From Dermacentor variabilis (Eukaryota > Arthropoda > Arachnida > Ixodida > Ixodidae): a stretch of DNA of 64,000 nt. The number at the start of each line of letters is the position of its first letter. The first letter of the stretch is position 1. This document shows, in pieces, positions 25,625 to 36,560 of the stretch. The translations under genes were made by a program, and so were the position numbers. The notes below the pieces were generated by a model. It saw nothing but the letters and a program-made list of their open reading frames with translations. It ran no database searches and was not told the DNA's origin. The stretch covers positions 156,695,534 to 156,759,533 of the forward strand of contig NC_134574.1 of the NCBI RefSeq assembly GCF_050947875.1, in the 5' to 3' direction.

Positions 25625-25826
25625 GTCATACCATAAGAAGCCAACAAACACTGACACCAAGGACAACATAGGGGAAATTACTGGTGCTTAATAAATGAAA
25701 TAAAGAAACGATAAATTAATGGAAATTAAAGTGGATGAAAAAACAACTTGCCGCAGGCGGGAACCGAACCCACAACCTTCGCATTTCGCGTCTACCAATT
25801 GAGCTACCGCGGCGGCCGTTTTCCCC
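25625..25826 (-). mobile_element. tRNA-headed SINE, second family, minus strand, copy 1
   Basis: Read on the minus strand: GCCGCGGTAGCTCAATTGGT (acceptor side plus A-box), GACGCGAAATGCGAAGG (anticodon region), GTGGGTTCGGTTCCCGC (T arm and B-box), then CTGCGGC closing an acceptor-like stem. The head can still be drawn as a cloverleaf. The body continues TCCACTTTAATTTCC to GTTGGCTTCTTATGG. It is a SINE, not a functional tRNA gene, because the body follows and the copy is repeated. Confidence 0.8.
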
Positions 25827-25891
25827 ATCCACTTTCTTAGGTATTTATGTGTCCTATAGTAGAACCCTGGGAGTGTTAGCCAGTGCCACCA

Positions 25892-26091
25892 CTCACGCGA
25901 AATGCACGCGAAATGCACGCGAAATGCACGCGAAATGCGAAGGTTGTGGGTTCGGTTGCCGCCTGCGGCAACTTGTTTTTCCCTCCACTTTAATTTCCAT
26001 TAATTTATCGTTTCTTTATTTCATTCATTAAGCACAAGTAATTTCCCCTATGTCGTCCTTGGTGTCAGTGTTTGTTGGCTTCTTATGATAC

Positions 26092-26093
<2 letters not shown>
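25892..26093 (+). mobile_element. tRNA-headed SINE, second family, plus strand, with 11-base VNTR, copy 1
   Basis: Inverted partner of 25625-25826, about 65 bases away, head to head. The tRNA head is cut at the anticodon region: ACGCGAAATGC is repeated four times (25895-25938), then GAAGGTTGTGGGTTCGGTTG and the family body follow. The A-box is missing. It runs into (TA)n at its 3' end. Copy 2 has two repeat units. Confidence 0.8.

Positions 26094-26177
<84 letters not shown>
26094..26177. repeat. (TA)n microsatellite, copy 1
   Basis: About 41 TA units directly at the 3' end of the plus-strand SINE, consistent with growth from the SINE tail. Confidence 0.9.
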
Positions 26178-26183
<6 letters not shown>

Positions 26184-26521
26184 GCGCACAGCGGAGAAAA
26201 CACGTCGGCGCGCGTAGACGTGCGTTTTCAGCATGTGTATAGGCGGTATGTATATAGACTGCGGATGCCGGGGACAAATGGAGAGCAGTCTGCCGAGTTC
26301 CGGTCGCGCTGGCGAACTGACCGCTCGCCGTTCGCACTGACTCACGGCCGACAAGCGGCGCCGGCCGATAACAGCTGCTCGGCACAGTCGCCCTGGCTCA
26401 CTTCCTGTCCCCGCACACACGGCACGTGCGACTCTATACACTCCGGCAGCAACCGATATCTGCGTCGACGTCGCGCGCAAGACCGGGCCACGGGTGCGCG
26501 TTTCAACCCTTGGCAGGGGTC
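26178..26521. other. GC-rich spacer, nothing recognised
   Basis: Mixed CpG-rich sequence. Frames overlap on both strands and none is supported. Counterpart: 53344-53688. Confidence 0.45.
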
Positions 26522-26752
26522 TGCACTCTTAGACAAAATTGCACCCTTTGGGTCGTATCTTGCCACACAACGATAATTGTCGTCTGTCTTGTCCGCATTT
26601 CCTTTATTTAACGCTGGGAGCCCGGTATTTCCTAGTCACGAATGGAATGCGCGTTATCAGCGTGACACAGCAATATCGAAAGGAAAGTAGCCAGCACAGC
26701 GTTTTAAACAAAGGAAACGCAAACAAGACAGGTGACGATTGTCGTTGTGGGA
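26522..26752. mobile_element. MITE B, 3' truncated, copy 1
   Basis: Left terminus TGCACTCTTAGACAAAATTG, CACCCTTTGGGTCGTAT and CACACAACGATAATTGTCG. The right half reaches GACGATTGTCGTTGTGGGA and then stops, lacking the complementary terminus present in copy 2. The difference is a 116-base block bounded by TCGTTGTGGGA repeats. Confidence 0.75.
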
Positions 26753-28356
26753 CACAAGAACAGACGACGAAGTGCCGCAAAGCGAGCAGAAAACTTGTCG
26801 TCTGTTCGCCAAATTTACGGACCTCTTGCGCTTTCGTACGTTTCCATGTAATTGTACAACCAAGCACAAGTTCTCATCATTGAAGAAAGAAATGTTTTTG
26901 TGTATTGCTAAAGAAAAACAGAGCATTAAGCACTCTTTTAGTAGAGGATGAGCCATTGTGGCAGATGGAACGGGGATAGCCAGGTGGGCCTTCGTTGGGT
27001 GCCCATGGCGCTGCGAGAACGATGCCGATCCGAAGCCGCCACATCTCGGCATACCCATGCATGCAACGGCGGCGCATCGCCAGCTTTCTCTCTACGTAAC
27101 ATAGTGAGAAATTCTATGCTCGCCGCAGTGCGGAAATGTACGATGATAGAGATCGTCTGCACTGACGTCATCATGGCCGCCATCTTGGGGGCACTATCGC
27201 GCCGAGAAGCCTCATGAACAAGAAACGTGACCGCACGACAGGCGCGTCTACCGCCGAGTGACAAATTGTTAATAGTGATAACCCGTTGGAAAACTGTCAC
27301 CATCATTAAATAAGAGAGGAAAGATGAAAGGAAATAAAAGAGGAAAACGTACGCACGGTAATATGGGAAACTGACGTCATTGTGGCCGCCATGTTCGGAA
27401 ACTATAGCACGGCGAGAAGCAGCGTCCGTGACGTCACGTGCAAACTAGCTATAGATACCCTGCCCTCTCAGTAGTGAGCGATAGAAAGTAGTAGAACCGG
27501 TAAGATAGCTTATCATAACTTGGAACCCTGTCGCGGTCACTACTATATCGGCAACTCAACATATATCGCAACAACAAAACGTCGAATAGCGGATAGCATC
27601 CGCATCCAATTGTTCCCATGTCGTGCATTCGAAGAGCCACTTCGCCTCATTCCACTGTTAGTGTTGTTCCTTTCAGCAGTGCCTTCGAAGGTATAATAAG
27701 GGCACCATAACGGTAATACGGGGTTTCGTTGAAAATATACAGCCTGGTGTCGAGAAGTCCGATATCCACACGAAGGTTGGCGGACGCCATAAAACCCGCG
27801 CAGAACCCGTGTGACGACACCAGTGTTTGCGGCTCGAATCCCCAACATCAGAGTGACGTCAACATCTGCGTGCCGCGCGGTTGGGGCGACAAATACGAAA
27901 AGAGAGACTTCGGTCCTCGATCATGTTCTCGCCGGGGAACTGCAGGCGTACACAGAGCAGCAGAAGAATCCGAGAGCAAATCCCACCGGTATAATCGCGT
28001 AATCCACCAGCACCAATGCAATTATATGTATACAGTCGGCGTCACACTACGCGAGACGTCGAATTTACCGTTTGCCCTCTGGACTCCCGTTTAATACGCC
28101 ACTCGCAGACGCACATCCTGCTCGCAGGCGCGATGCGTCACAAGGAAACGATATTGCCATGCCCTCTGCACAGTCAATGACAAAAAAAAAAGAAAGAAAG
28201 AAACAAAGAAAGAAAGAAAGAAAGAAAGAAAATCTTAAATCCGAAGTGATCCGTCTTCTGACTGCTATAGGAAGTGGATGATTCAATAGAGATGTATTAA
28301 AAATCCGCGTCACGTCGTCGCCCACCAACATGGCACACACACACGCACGCACACAC

Positions 28357-28359
<3 letters not shown>
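26753..28359. other. Intergenic stretch with a 209-base diverged repeat, no gene
   Basis: No gene supported. The clearest structure is a repeated block starting at 27162 and 27371 with CRE- and YY1-like words. A-rich (GAAA)n runs lie at about 28182-28230. Counterpart: 54036-55606. Confidence 0.5.
27162..27440. promoter_or_regulatory. Paired CRE/YY1-like blocks, 209 bases apart, copy 1
   Basis: CTGACGTCATCATGGCCGCC then ATCTTG at 27162, and CTGACGTCATTGTGGCCGCC then ATGTT at 27371. Both are followed by CACTATCGCGCCGAGAAGC-like sequence, so the blocks share ancestry. A third CRE (GTGACGTCACGTG) sits near 27427-27439. They may be fragments of a repeat carrying regulatory words rather than a promoter of a local gene. 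Confidence 0.35.

Positions 28360-28421
<62 letters not shown>
28360..28421. repeat. (TA)n microsatellite, copy 1
   Basis: About 31 TA units after an ACAC-rich lead-in; copy 2 has about 47 (55607-55701). Confidence 0.9.
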
Positions 28422-28424
<3 letters not shown>

Positions 28425-28674
28425 CTGCATGCATGCATGCTTCGAACAAATCGACAGGCCGCACATCGGCCGCACTTCTAACTCCTGCGAATAGAACAAT
28501 ATACGGCGCAGCAGCGCTCACTGAGTTGACGTTACACGTCAGACGATAGGCGGTCACGGAGGAGGAGTTTCGTCCGAGGCGATTTCGCGCATACAAAAAC
28601 AAAGAAAAAAAAAACGAATCCGAGAACACTCGAAGCCAGGCGAAAGTATCAGCCAGTAATGTGACAGCTACGAC

Positions 28675-28874
28675 NNNNNNNNNNNNNNNNNNNNNNNNNN
28701 NNNNNNNNNNNNNNNNNNNNNNNNNNNNNNNNNNNNNNNNNNNNNNNNNNNNNNNNNNNNNNNNNNNNNNNNNNNNNNNNNNNNNNNNNNNNNNNNNNNN
28801 NNNNNNNNNNNNNNNNNNNNNNNNNNNNNNNNNNNNNNNNNNNNNNNNNNNNNNNNNNNNNNNNNNNNNNNNNN
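28675..28874. other. Assembly gap of 200 N
   Basis: Exactly 200 undetermined bases. A round number suggests a fixed-size scaffold join rather than a measured gap. The gap separates the two copies of the large duplication, each of which runs right up to it. Confidence 0.98.
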
Positions 28875-29154
28875 ACGGGAAGAAGTGCTGCGTGAAGGCT
28901 TCTGCAAATGCGCACGCGGGCACACAGGCTATAACGAGAAGTTGGAAGCAGGTTTCAGAAAATGCCGTCACAAAGTTCGCATGCCTGCGCGACACACGAG
29001 CGCTATGCGGGCGACACGATGGGCGCGCGAAGGGCGGAAGTGACAAAAGAGAGAGAGAAAAAAAAAATAAGTAAACAAATAGATAAAACAACCGAAGGAA
29101 CGAGTAAAACCTAGGCACACGGTCACACACGATGGATAGTCGGATGCCTACGTC

Positions 29155-29177
29155 GCCTCTCCCTCTCTCTCTCTCTC
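29155..29177. repeat. (CT)n microsatellite, copy 2
   Basis: About 11 CT units; shorter allele of 3205-3258. Confidence 0.85.
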
Positions 29178-29897
29178 AGTCTCCTCTCCCCTCGAGAGCC
29201 GTATACACCGCGGCATCCGCGCAGCTAAAGCTGACCGGCGGCGCACCCGAGAGGCACGCACACACGGGTGACACGTCGGCCGTCGTCGACGTGTGTCCGT
29301 CTGACGTCCGTCAATCCCTTCCCTCCCCCTCCCCCACCCTTTGGCGCGTACAAACAGAGACGGAGGCTTCTGAATGTCAGGCCCCGGCGGTCGCGCGAGC
29401 CGGACAGGTCAGCGCGACCGCGCCGCGGGAGGTCCATCTGCAGCCTGCGGCGGCGGCAGGCGCCGAAGCACACACGCGCGCGTGCTGTGAGTACTGTACG
29501 TGCTGTGCGTGCTATACGTCACTGCAAAGGGATTCGCGGTCGTTATGAGCGAATACGTGGGGCGTCCTAGCGAACAGTTCTGCGAAGTTATTCCTAACAA
29601 AAAAAAAAAAGATCGGAGATGCGAAGATAAAGAGGATCTCCCCCCCACCCCCAGATAAATGTTCTTCGAGCGTAGGGGGGACGCGTAATCACGAAATCCG
29701 GGGATAGAGGATTTCGCTGAAAAATGATTCGTTTGAGGAACACCCTGCAGCTGATTCAGGCCAGTCGACACTTAAGGTCAGGGTCACCTAACAACGCGCG
29801 CAGGCAACAAGAACACCTTTATAAGGACGTTTAAGCTGCGCTCGCGTACTGTAGGACACGAGCGCACAAGCGCACACAAACACACACGAGCTGAAAC

Positions 29898-30029
29898 GTA
29901 TGTATGTATGTATGTATGTATGTATGTATGTATGTATGTATGTATGTATGTATGTATGTATGTATGTATGTATGTATGTATGTATGTATGTATGTATGTA
30001 TGTATGTATGTATGTATGTATGTATGTAT
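29898..30029. repeat. (TATG)n microsatellite, copy 2
   Basis: 33 units, the same length as 3996-4127. Confidence 0.95.
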
Positions 30030-31515
30030 TTGGAACGCGAGTGTGCAAGCGTGTTGGCCGAGAATAGGTCTTGCCTGTTCGCGTGGGTACGTTAATGCTT
30101 ATATGGTGGTGGGCGCGCTTGTAGTCAAATGACCATCGGGCGCCTTCCCATAATTTTTCCGTTGACACCGACAACACTCATTCCAAAGAGGCCTCCCAAG
30201 GAAGAAGCTCAAAGAATCTTTAGCAAACTGCGTCAGGAACCTTCCGGAAAGCAACACTGCCGGCAGAAGCTCGGCGACATAAATTAAAAAGCAATATCTA
30301 ACTCGCTTTGTCATCGCCAGCGAGGTCCGCAGCTATAGAGACTTAAAGCATATGGATGCGCGGAAGCAAGTTATAAAAAACACCGCAAGTCTGGAATTCA
30401 AAAAAGAAAAAAAAAGCAAGGATAGGAAAAAGCGAGAAGCAACACAAACGCATTCGTTTTCTGTTGAGGCAGGTTCCGAAGAGGTCAGCTCGATGTAAGG
30501 GCACCGAAGGCCACACATCCTTTTTTTTTTTTTTTTCGAGCATAACGCACAGCTAAGTCAGGCGCCTCAATGGCAACGAGCAACCGAATACCGACCTCCC
30601 GATGGTCAGGCAGATCGCAACAACGGCCACGACGGGACAATCCCTCAGACGTCACTCACCAAAGGAAAAAATAAAAGAACGGGGAATGAGCAAAAGGCAG
30701 GAATAACGGCGCACTCGAGGAGTGCTTCGGAGTGTTCGACGGCGCCACCTACCGGACGAGCCCATAGCGGTCCGCGTGCTCATTAACGAGGTCGCTCGCG
30801 GTCCAGACGTGTTGTGACGGGCGCTTGTTAGCGTTGCAAAGCAAGCACGTTCGGTGGCCTTTTCACGCCGCGGGCGCGCATCAGGACGGTCGCTCTTCAT
30901 CTGTCGACGCGTCTAACGGTCAGTGTGAACTCTCGGATGTATACGCGACAAGAAGGCGCGAGAGAGACGTCGCAGGAATGACCTCGCAGCGAGGAAGAGA
31001 ATCGTTGGAACTCTTTGCGATGCCGCTTGTCCAGCAGGTATAGTACACGCAGGTCGTTTGTTGCTGGATTGGATGGTAGATTGGGGTTTTTAACGTGGAA
31101 GATAATATCGAAGGAAACGCAAACAGCGAGAAATGGAGGCGACAATATTGTAACAATAAAAGAAGAACACGTTACGTAAATAAGTCCGTGAGGCACTGCT
31201 TTAGTTCTTACACGAGGAGAGAATCCACACTTTCACCTAAAGATACTCTTGTTTCGCGGGAATATAGAATGTGAAAAAGAAAAAAGAACGGTATATGAGG
31301 CAAAGAAGATTGAAGCTGTACACGATAGCGAGTTGACATCATCGTATATATGTGCGAACGCGTGTGTGCGTCTTTCACTTCGCCTTTACGCTCAGCTGCC
31401 ATCCCTTCATCGCCTTGTAGGCGTACTGATGTTGTTTACAGAAGGGACAAACGGAATAATAGCCCATCGAACAGCCGCAATGTAAACGAACAGCCGCAAG
31501 GAAGCGCAATAGAAA

Positions 31516-31632
31516 CTTAGATTTAGACGCACGTTAAAGAACCCCAGGTGGTCAAAATTTCCGGAGACCCCCCACTGCCGCGTGCTTAATATTCAGATCG
31601 TGGTTTTGACACGTAAAGCCCCATAATTAAAG
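31516..31632 (+). repeat. Tick SINE, 3' fragment, copy 2
   Basis: Counterpart of 5611-5727, with one extra C in the GGAGACCCCCC stretch. Confidence 0.8.
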
Positions 31633-31731
31633 AAAAAAGTCTATATATTAAGGCCGCACTGCAAGAAGGCAAACTTCCCAGGCGCAAAGAAAGAAAGAGG
31701 ACGAAGCAACTTGGCATTACGCACGGAAGCT

Positions 31732-31766
<35 letters not shown>

Positions 31767-31800
31767 TCTTCTATCGGGGAAAGTAAGTAAGCCAAAGCTA

Positions 31801-31852
31801 ACATAGCAGGTAGGAGGAGGAATAAACTTTATTAGTAGAAACATAGCAGGTA
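31801..31852. mobile_element. Very short transposon-tail insert with 12-base direct repeats, copy 2
   Basis: Counterpart of 5890-5941, with both ACATAGCAGGTA repeats intact. Confidence 0.4.
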
Positions 31853-32689
31853 AAAAAAATTAATATCACGAACAGGAGTCACAAGATCAAACGGCTGAAC
31901 AGATGGAACAGGTGTCATAAGATCAAGCATGACGAAATGAAAGTTGGAGCGAAGCGGTCAAGATAGCACGCCAACGAAGACGCAGATAGGCTCGAGAACG
32001 CCCAAAGCGCAGGCCAGTGCGAAGGGGACGGCATTTCTGTTGTGTTCAAAGGGCCGCCTGATGATCTTCTCGATGACACTCAAATGGTCACGAGGGTACC
32101 CACGTCACGGCCCGTGTAGGTCACGAAAAGGTTGCCATCGGACACACACACACGCTCTCAGCACTTATATACCGTTGTGTGACCTCTCGTGCATTATATA
32201 GTAATGAATGTCGCCATCAGTGTGCTTCAGAATTAACTCGTACGCGATCATGCAGGGGTATTCGCGGATGTAAGGACCATGCAGAACCCATAGACGATGG
32301 TTGTCAATGTACGCTGTAATAGCCGAACGCTCAGGGAAAGCTATTCGCTTTATTGGAGAAATGATGAACTTGGAGGCGCACATGTATGCTGCAGTGGGAA
32401 CATATAGGTAGCGTTCGTTGCTTCATCGCTATAAGTCCGTGCAGAATTGAGCCGTCAACCAGTACGTCTCTGCTGGTAGAATAAGTGGCTTTACGTATAA
32501 GCCGATTTTTCATAGTGCGCTGTCTGCAGCGGCGCGAGGGCCGGAGTGGAAAGTGACTGCCATCCTCCTCCACCACAGCCGCCACAGGGAGAGTAGGGCG
32601 AGAGGGGGAAGAAGAGGAAGGTTGTCCTTCCCGAGTGCTCCACGAGAGGTTTCAATTGTTGGGCCACGCCAAAAAGCTCTTGCGCGTGC

Positions 32690-32824
32690 GCTGTAAATTA
32701 ATTCACCCCATTAAAAATGAACAAACGTGGTAACTTGGTCTATACTCACACCCCTACACTTTTATGGGGTGTAAGGGTGTTAGTAATAGGTCAATTACCA
32801 CCCTTATTTCACTTTTAGGGGAGT

Positions 32825-32914
<90 letters not shown>

Positions 32915-33033
32915 CAGGGAGAGGCAGGGAGGTTAACCAGACTGAGTCCAGTTTGCTGCCATACACGTGGGAATGGGGAGAGAGAGCATGAGTCTATCGC
33001 ACTTTAACAAGGGGAGTAAATTATTTTACAGTG
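32690..33033. mobile_element. MITE A, interrupted by a LINE tail, copy 2
   Basis: Counterpart of 6781-7118. Confidence 0.6.
32817..33022 (-). mobile_element. LINE 3' tail with 13-base target duplication, copy 2
   Basis: AGGGGAGTAAATT at 32817-32829 and 33010-33022. The (GA)n is at 32829-32904 and now ends in an 11-base G-run that is absent in copy 1, where the boundary reads GAAGGAAAGG. Confidence 0.8.
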
Positions 33034-33535
33034 TCGCAACAGGCGCGATGGAAATAGTTGGCGCTCGACGACAAACGCGCCCGTGAAGTCTGTTTATACT
33101 CCGTCTCGCAAGCCGTTTGCGGCACCCGTAGAAGCCGCAATCCTCCTTTAGCCAATAGGAGGGCCGAATGTCCCTCGATATGTGTTCATCCGCGCCGTGT
33201 CGTCTGCAAACCACCGCGCAATTACGGTACAACCACGTTCATGCACAAAGGTCCTAGAAAGTCACGTATCACTGTAACGTATCAAGTGCCAGCCAATAAA
33301 TAAGGCTCTCTAGTTCCGCCTAAAGATCAGAGAGTTACGCCCGGAAGTATATTCCGTTGTGGAGAGAGATCGTCTGTGTGCCTACCACCCCTCGTACCTT
33401 CGACAGTGCTGCAAATGATTTGCGAGATGGAGTGCAGAAAACGGCGAATCGACACGGAATCCGGGGGTGCAGCATCAACATGCCAGTCTTACCACACGGT
33501 GTTATTAAACACGTTCAACTCTGTGAATAGGCCGG

Positions 33536-33820
33536 CACTCTTTCATCCCTGTGTCCTCAACCTTTGGGGCGTATCTTTTTGTCCCGCACCAATAATTGTC
33601 ATCTGTATGTACCTTGCGTGTCTTTTTTTACCGTTTCTTGAAGTTGTGTGTCCAGGACTTCCAGGTCCCGAATGGCACACCCGTTACAAGCGTTACGTTA
33701 TTTCCTGTCAATAATGCCACGCTACAAGGGTAACGTGGCATTATTGACAGGAAAGTATATAGCGAGCGCAGCGTTCCCAAGAAGTTTCCAAAGCTGTCCA
33801 CGAATGCACGAAAAAAATAG
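33536..33820. mobile_element. Diverged MITE B relative with hairpin, copy 2
   Basis: Counterpart of 7618-7900. One base is missing just outside the left arm (33700-33721), so the hairpin is 22 bases rather than 23. Confidence 0.5.
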
Positions 33821-33829
33821 CCGCGCGTC

Positions 33830-34149
33830 TATAACGTTGCGGTGTATTCGCGGGCTTCTCCCGTGCTTGAAGAAACGCTTTTATGTGGCACGCATTGAGC
33901 AACAGAATTCTGTATAGGGAACTTTTCATGTTGCTCTACAATTTTCCCATTGACACTTTTCATCTAGTCGTAATACTTGAGAAGTTAATTAATTAGCGAA
34001 TACTAATTATGTGAATTCGGCGAATGCAAGAAATAAATAATCTGAGTATCTCCAAGCGACTGGCCAACAACATACCTTGGATCTGTCCAGCCTACCTGGC
34101 ATTTGCATATCTTTAATGTTTGGCTCAAGTTACGCGGGACACCCGGTAT
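33830..34149 (-). mobile_element. Tick interspersed repeat C, copy 2
   Basis: Counterpart of 7905-8228. Confidence 0.6.
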
Positions 34150-34799
34150 ATTCAGCAAAGAAAAAAAAAAAGGTGTCGGTCGAGATCCCCGCACGCGCGC
34201 TCAAGCTTTGCAACTGCGTCGTCGACACTCGACCAATTTCCAGCTATGACTGGGCGACAACTCTCCGCGCCTCGCGCACGTCTCGCACTGCCAGAGCAGC
34301 CAGCCGTCGATCGGCGACTCATTAGCGCCGCTGACCCTCCCTATAACCGCACGACGCAGACAAGCCAACCAACCAACCAACCGCCAGTGGGCCCGACTCG
34401 GCCCAGCGGTTCGCTTCCCTCCGGCGCCTCTCAAGACCGGGTCTCGTAATGGGCGAACGGGCCGGGCTGCAAGGTTACCGCGCGGGGACCTTGAACGCGC
34501 GAGCCTCGGGGAGACGCGCGTGCCTTGTCGAGGCATTGGACAACGGCGCCGGAACCCGCCGAGTCATGAGCGCTAATGCGGCCGCGACCTCCCGCATCCC
34601 CCTCCGTCCACCTTTCTTTCTCCCTGCCTCTCTCTGCGTCCCGTCTCTGCATCTTGAGTTCGCGCCTCGTAATACTATAACGGTTCTATAGCGGGGCACA
34701 TTCACAACGCGCGATGGTAGTGTTCGCCGCTTGTCTCAGGGATGTTAAATAGTCACGAACGGAAGGGGGAAGAGAGGAAAAAAGGCGAGAAAGGATAGG

Positions 34800-34918
34800 A
34801 AGGGAATCCAGTTTGCTACCCTCTCTTTCACTCCCTTCTTTCTATTTCCCCTTCTCCCTTCCCCCTAGCGCAGGGTAGACAACCGGGCGCTTCAATGATT
34901 AGCATTCCTGCCTTCCTT

Positions 34919-34962
<44 letters not shown>
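34800..34962 (+). mobile_element. LINE 3' tail with expanded (CT)n, copy 2
   Basis: Counterpart of 8880-9016; the terminal (CT)n is about 20 units against about 8 in copy 1. Confidence 0.55.
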
Positions 34963-34964
<2 letters not shown>

Positions 34965-35309
34965 GCAATGCGAAGGAGGTTACGCGATGAAAAGAAAGAA
35001 AGGAGAGGCAGGGAAGCAATAGCAGTGAGAACACGTGGGGTTGCCCATATCATGCCTATACAATCGGCCACTGAGGTCAGTAGTTGTCACAAACTGGCCC
35101 CGCGTCGCTTTGACCAGTTTACTTAGCTGAGACCAAGCTGCCGTTCTGTTGGACGCTGTCGAATGCCACAGTATTTTTACAAATTCGTGATCTATTAGGC
35201 CGTGAGTCGGCTCGCTTGCCGGCTGCAGCCCTTCTCTGATCGGCGCTGATCCTCTGGCTGGCGAACATGGCGGAAGTTGACGACCTCCAGAAAGCACCCA
35301 TGGTCAGGC

Positions 35310-36396
35310 TTATATATAGCTTTCATTGATTACGAGAAAGCGTTTGATTCAGTCGAAACTTCAGCAGTCATGGAGGGCATTACAGAATCAGGGTGTAGAT
35401 GAGCCATATTTAAAAATACTGGAAGATATCTATAGCGGCTCCACAGCCACCGTAGTCCTCCACAAAGAAAGCAACAAAATCCCTATAAAGAAAGGCGTCA
35501 GACAGGGAGATACCATATCTCCAATGCTATTCACAGCATGTTTACAGGAGGTATTCAGAGGCCTGGAGTGGGAAGAATTGGGGATAAAAGTTGATGGAGA
35601 ATACCTTAGCAACTTGCGATTCGCTGATGATATTGCCTTGCTTAGTAACTCAGGAGACCAATTGCAATGCATGCTCACTGACCTGGAGAGGCAAAGCAGA
35701 AGGGTGGGTCTGAAAATTAATCTGCAGAAAACTAAAGTGTTGTTTAACAGTCTCGGAAGAGAACAGCAGTTTACGATAGGTAGCGAAGCACTGGAAGTGG
35801 TAAGGGAATACATCTACTTAGGGCAGGTAGTGATCACGGATCCGGATCATGAGACTGAAATAACCAGAAGAATAAGAATCGGCTGGGGTGCGTTTGGCAG
35901 GCATTCTCAAATCATGAACAGCAGGTTGCCACTATCCCTCAAAAGGAAAGTGTATAACAGCTGTGTGTTACCAGTACTCACATATGGGCAGAAACCTGGA
36001 GGCTTACGAAAAGGGTTCTGCTGAAATTGAGGAAGACGCAACGAGCTATGGAAAGAAGAATGATGGGTGTGACGTTAAGGGATAAGAAAAGAGCAGATTG
36101 TGTGAGGCAACAAACGCGGGTAAACGACATCTTAGTTGAAATCAAGAAAAAGAAATGGGCATGGGCCGGACATGTAATGAGGAGGGAAGATAACCGATGG
36201 TCATTAAGGGTTACAGACTGGATTCCAAGGGAAGGAAGCGTAGCAGGGGGCGGCAGAAAGTTAGGTGGGCGGATGAAATTAAGACGTTTGCAGGGACAAC
36301 ATGGCCACAATTAGTACATGACCGGGGTAGTTGGAGAAGTATGGGAGAGGCCTTTGCCGTGCAGTGGGCGTAACTAGGATGATGATGATGATGATG
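35310..36396 (+). pseudogene. RTE-type non-LTR retrotransposon, 5'-truncated, frameshifted (copy 2 only)
   Basis: Encodes the C-terminal part of an endonuclease-reverse transcriptase. RT motif A (AFIDYEKAFDS) is at about 35319-35351 in one frame. A shift near 35375 leads to a 200-codon frame with motif B (GVRQGDTISPMLF, about 35497) and the catalytic FADD box (RFADDIALL, about 35617). A second shift near 35990 and a third near 36238 follow, before a short TGA-repeat end, (GAT)n at about 36378-36396. GVRQGDTISP and the microsatellite-like tail point to the RTE clade. It is absent from copy 1, where 52 different bases (9363-9414) stand instead. No target duplication is visible. Inactive. Confidence 0.9.
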
Positions 36397-36522
36397 AAGT
36401 TGTTCAACGATGATATATATATAAGCAGGGTGCAAGATAGAATTTTAAGACTTTACGGCGTTCTGTCGTCAACTTTTTCCTCTCTTCTTTTTTTAAAACA
36501 ATGCTTGGTTAATGTCAGCTGG
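36397..36522. mobile_element. Element D remnant lacking its left end, copy 2
   Basis: Corresponds to 9415-9539. The left inverted terminus present in copy 1 is missing at the junction with the RTE fragment; the right terminus is intact with small changes. Confidence 0.55.
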
Positions 36523-36560
36523 AACGCACTTTGTATACAAGCAGCTGCAGTTCTGCCTTC

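Noticed and set aside
25740..25826. Functional tRNA gene on the minus strand
   Set aside because: The cloverleaf-like head continues into a SINE body that is repeated nearby in inverted orientation; no terminator-like T run follows the head.
28675..28874. Frames reading through the N gap
   Set aside because: Undetermined bases translate to unknown residues; such frames have no meaning.
34201..34536. Arginine-rich frames in the CpG-rich region, also 8279-8785
   Set aside because: They differ in frame and length between the two copies owing to small indels, which a conserved coding region would not tolerate.
35326..36024. Intact host gene for a reverse transcriptase
   Set aside because: The frame begins after a frameshift within RT motif A's neighbourhood and ends at another shift; the whole is a truncated RTE element absent from the other copy.
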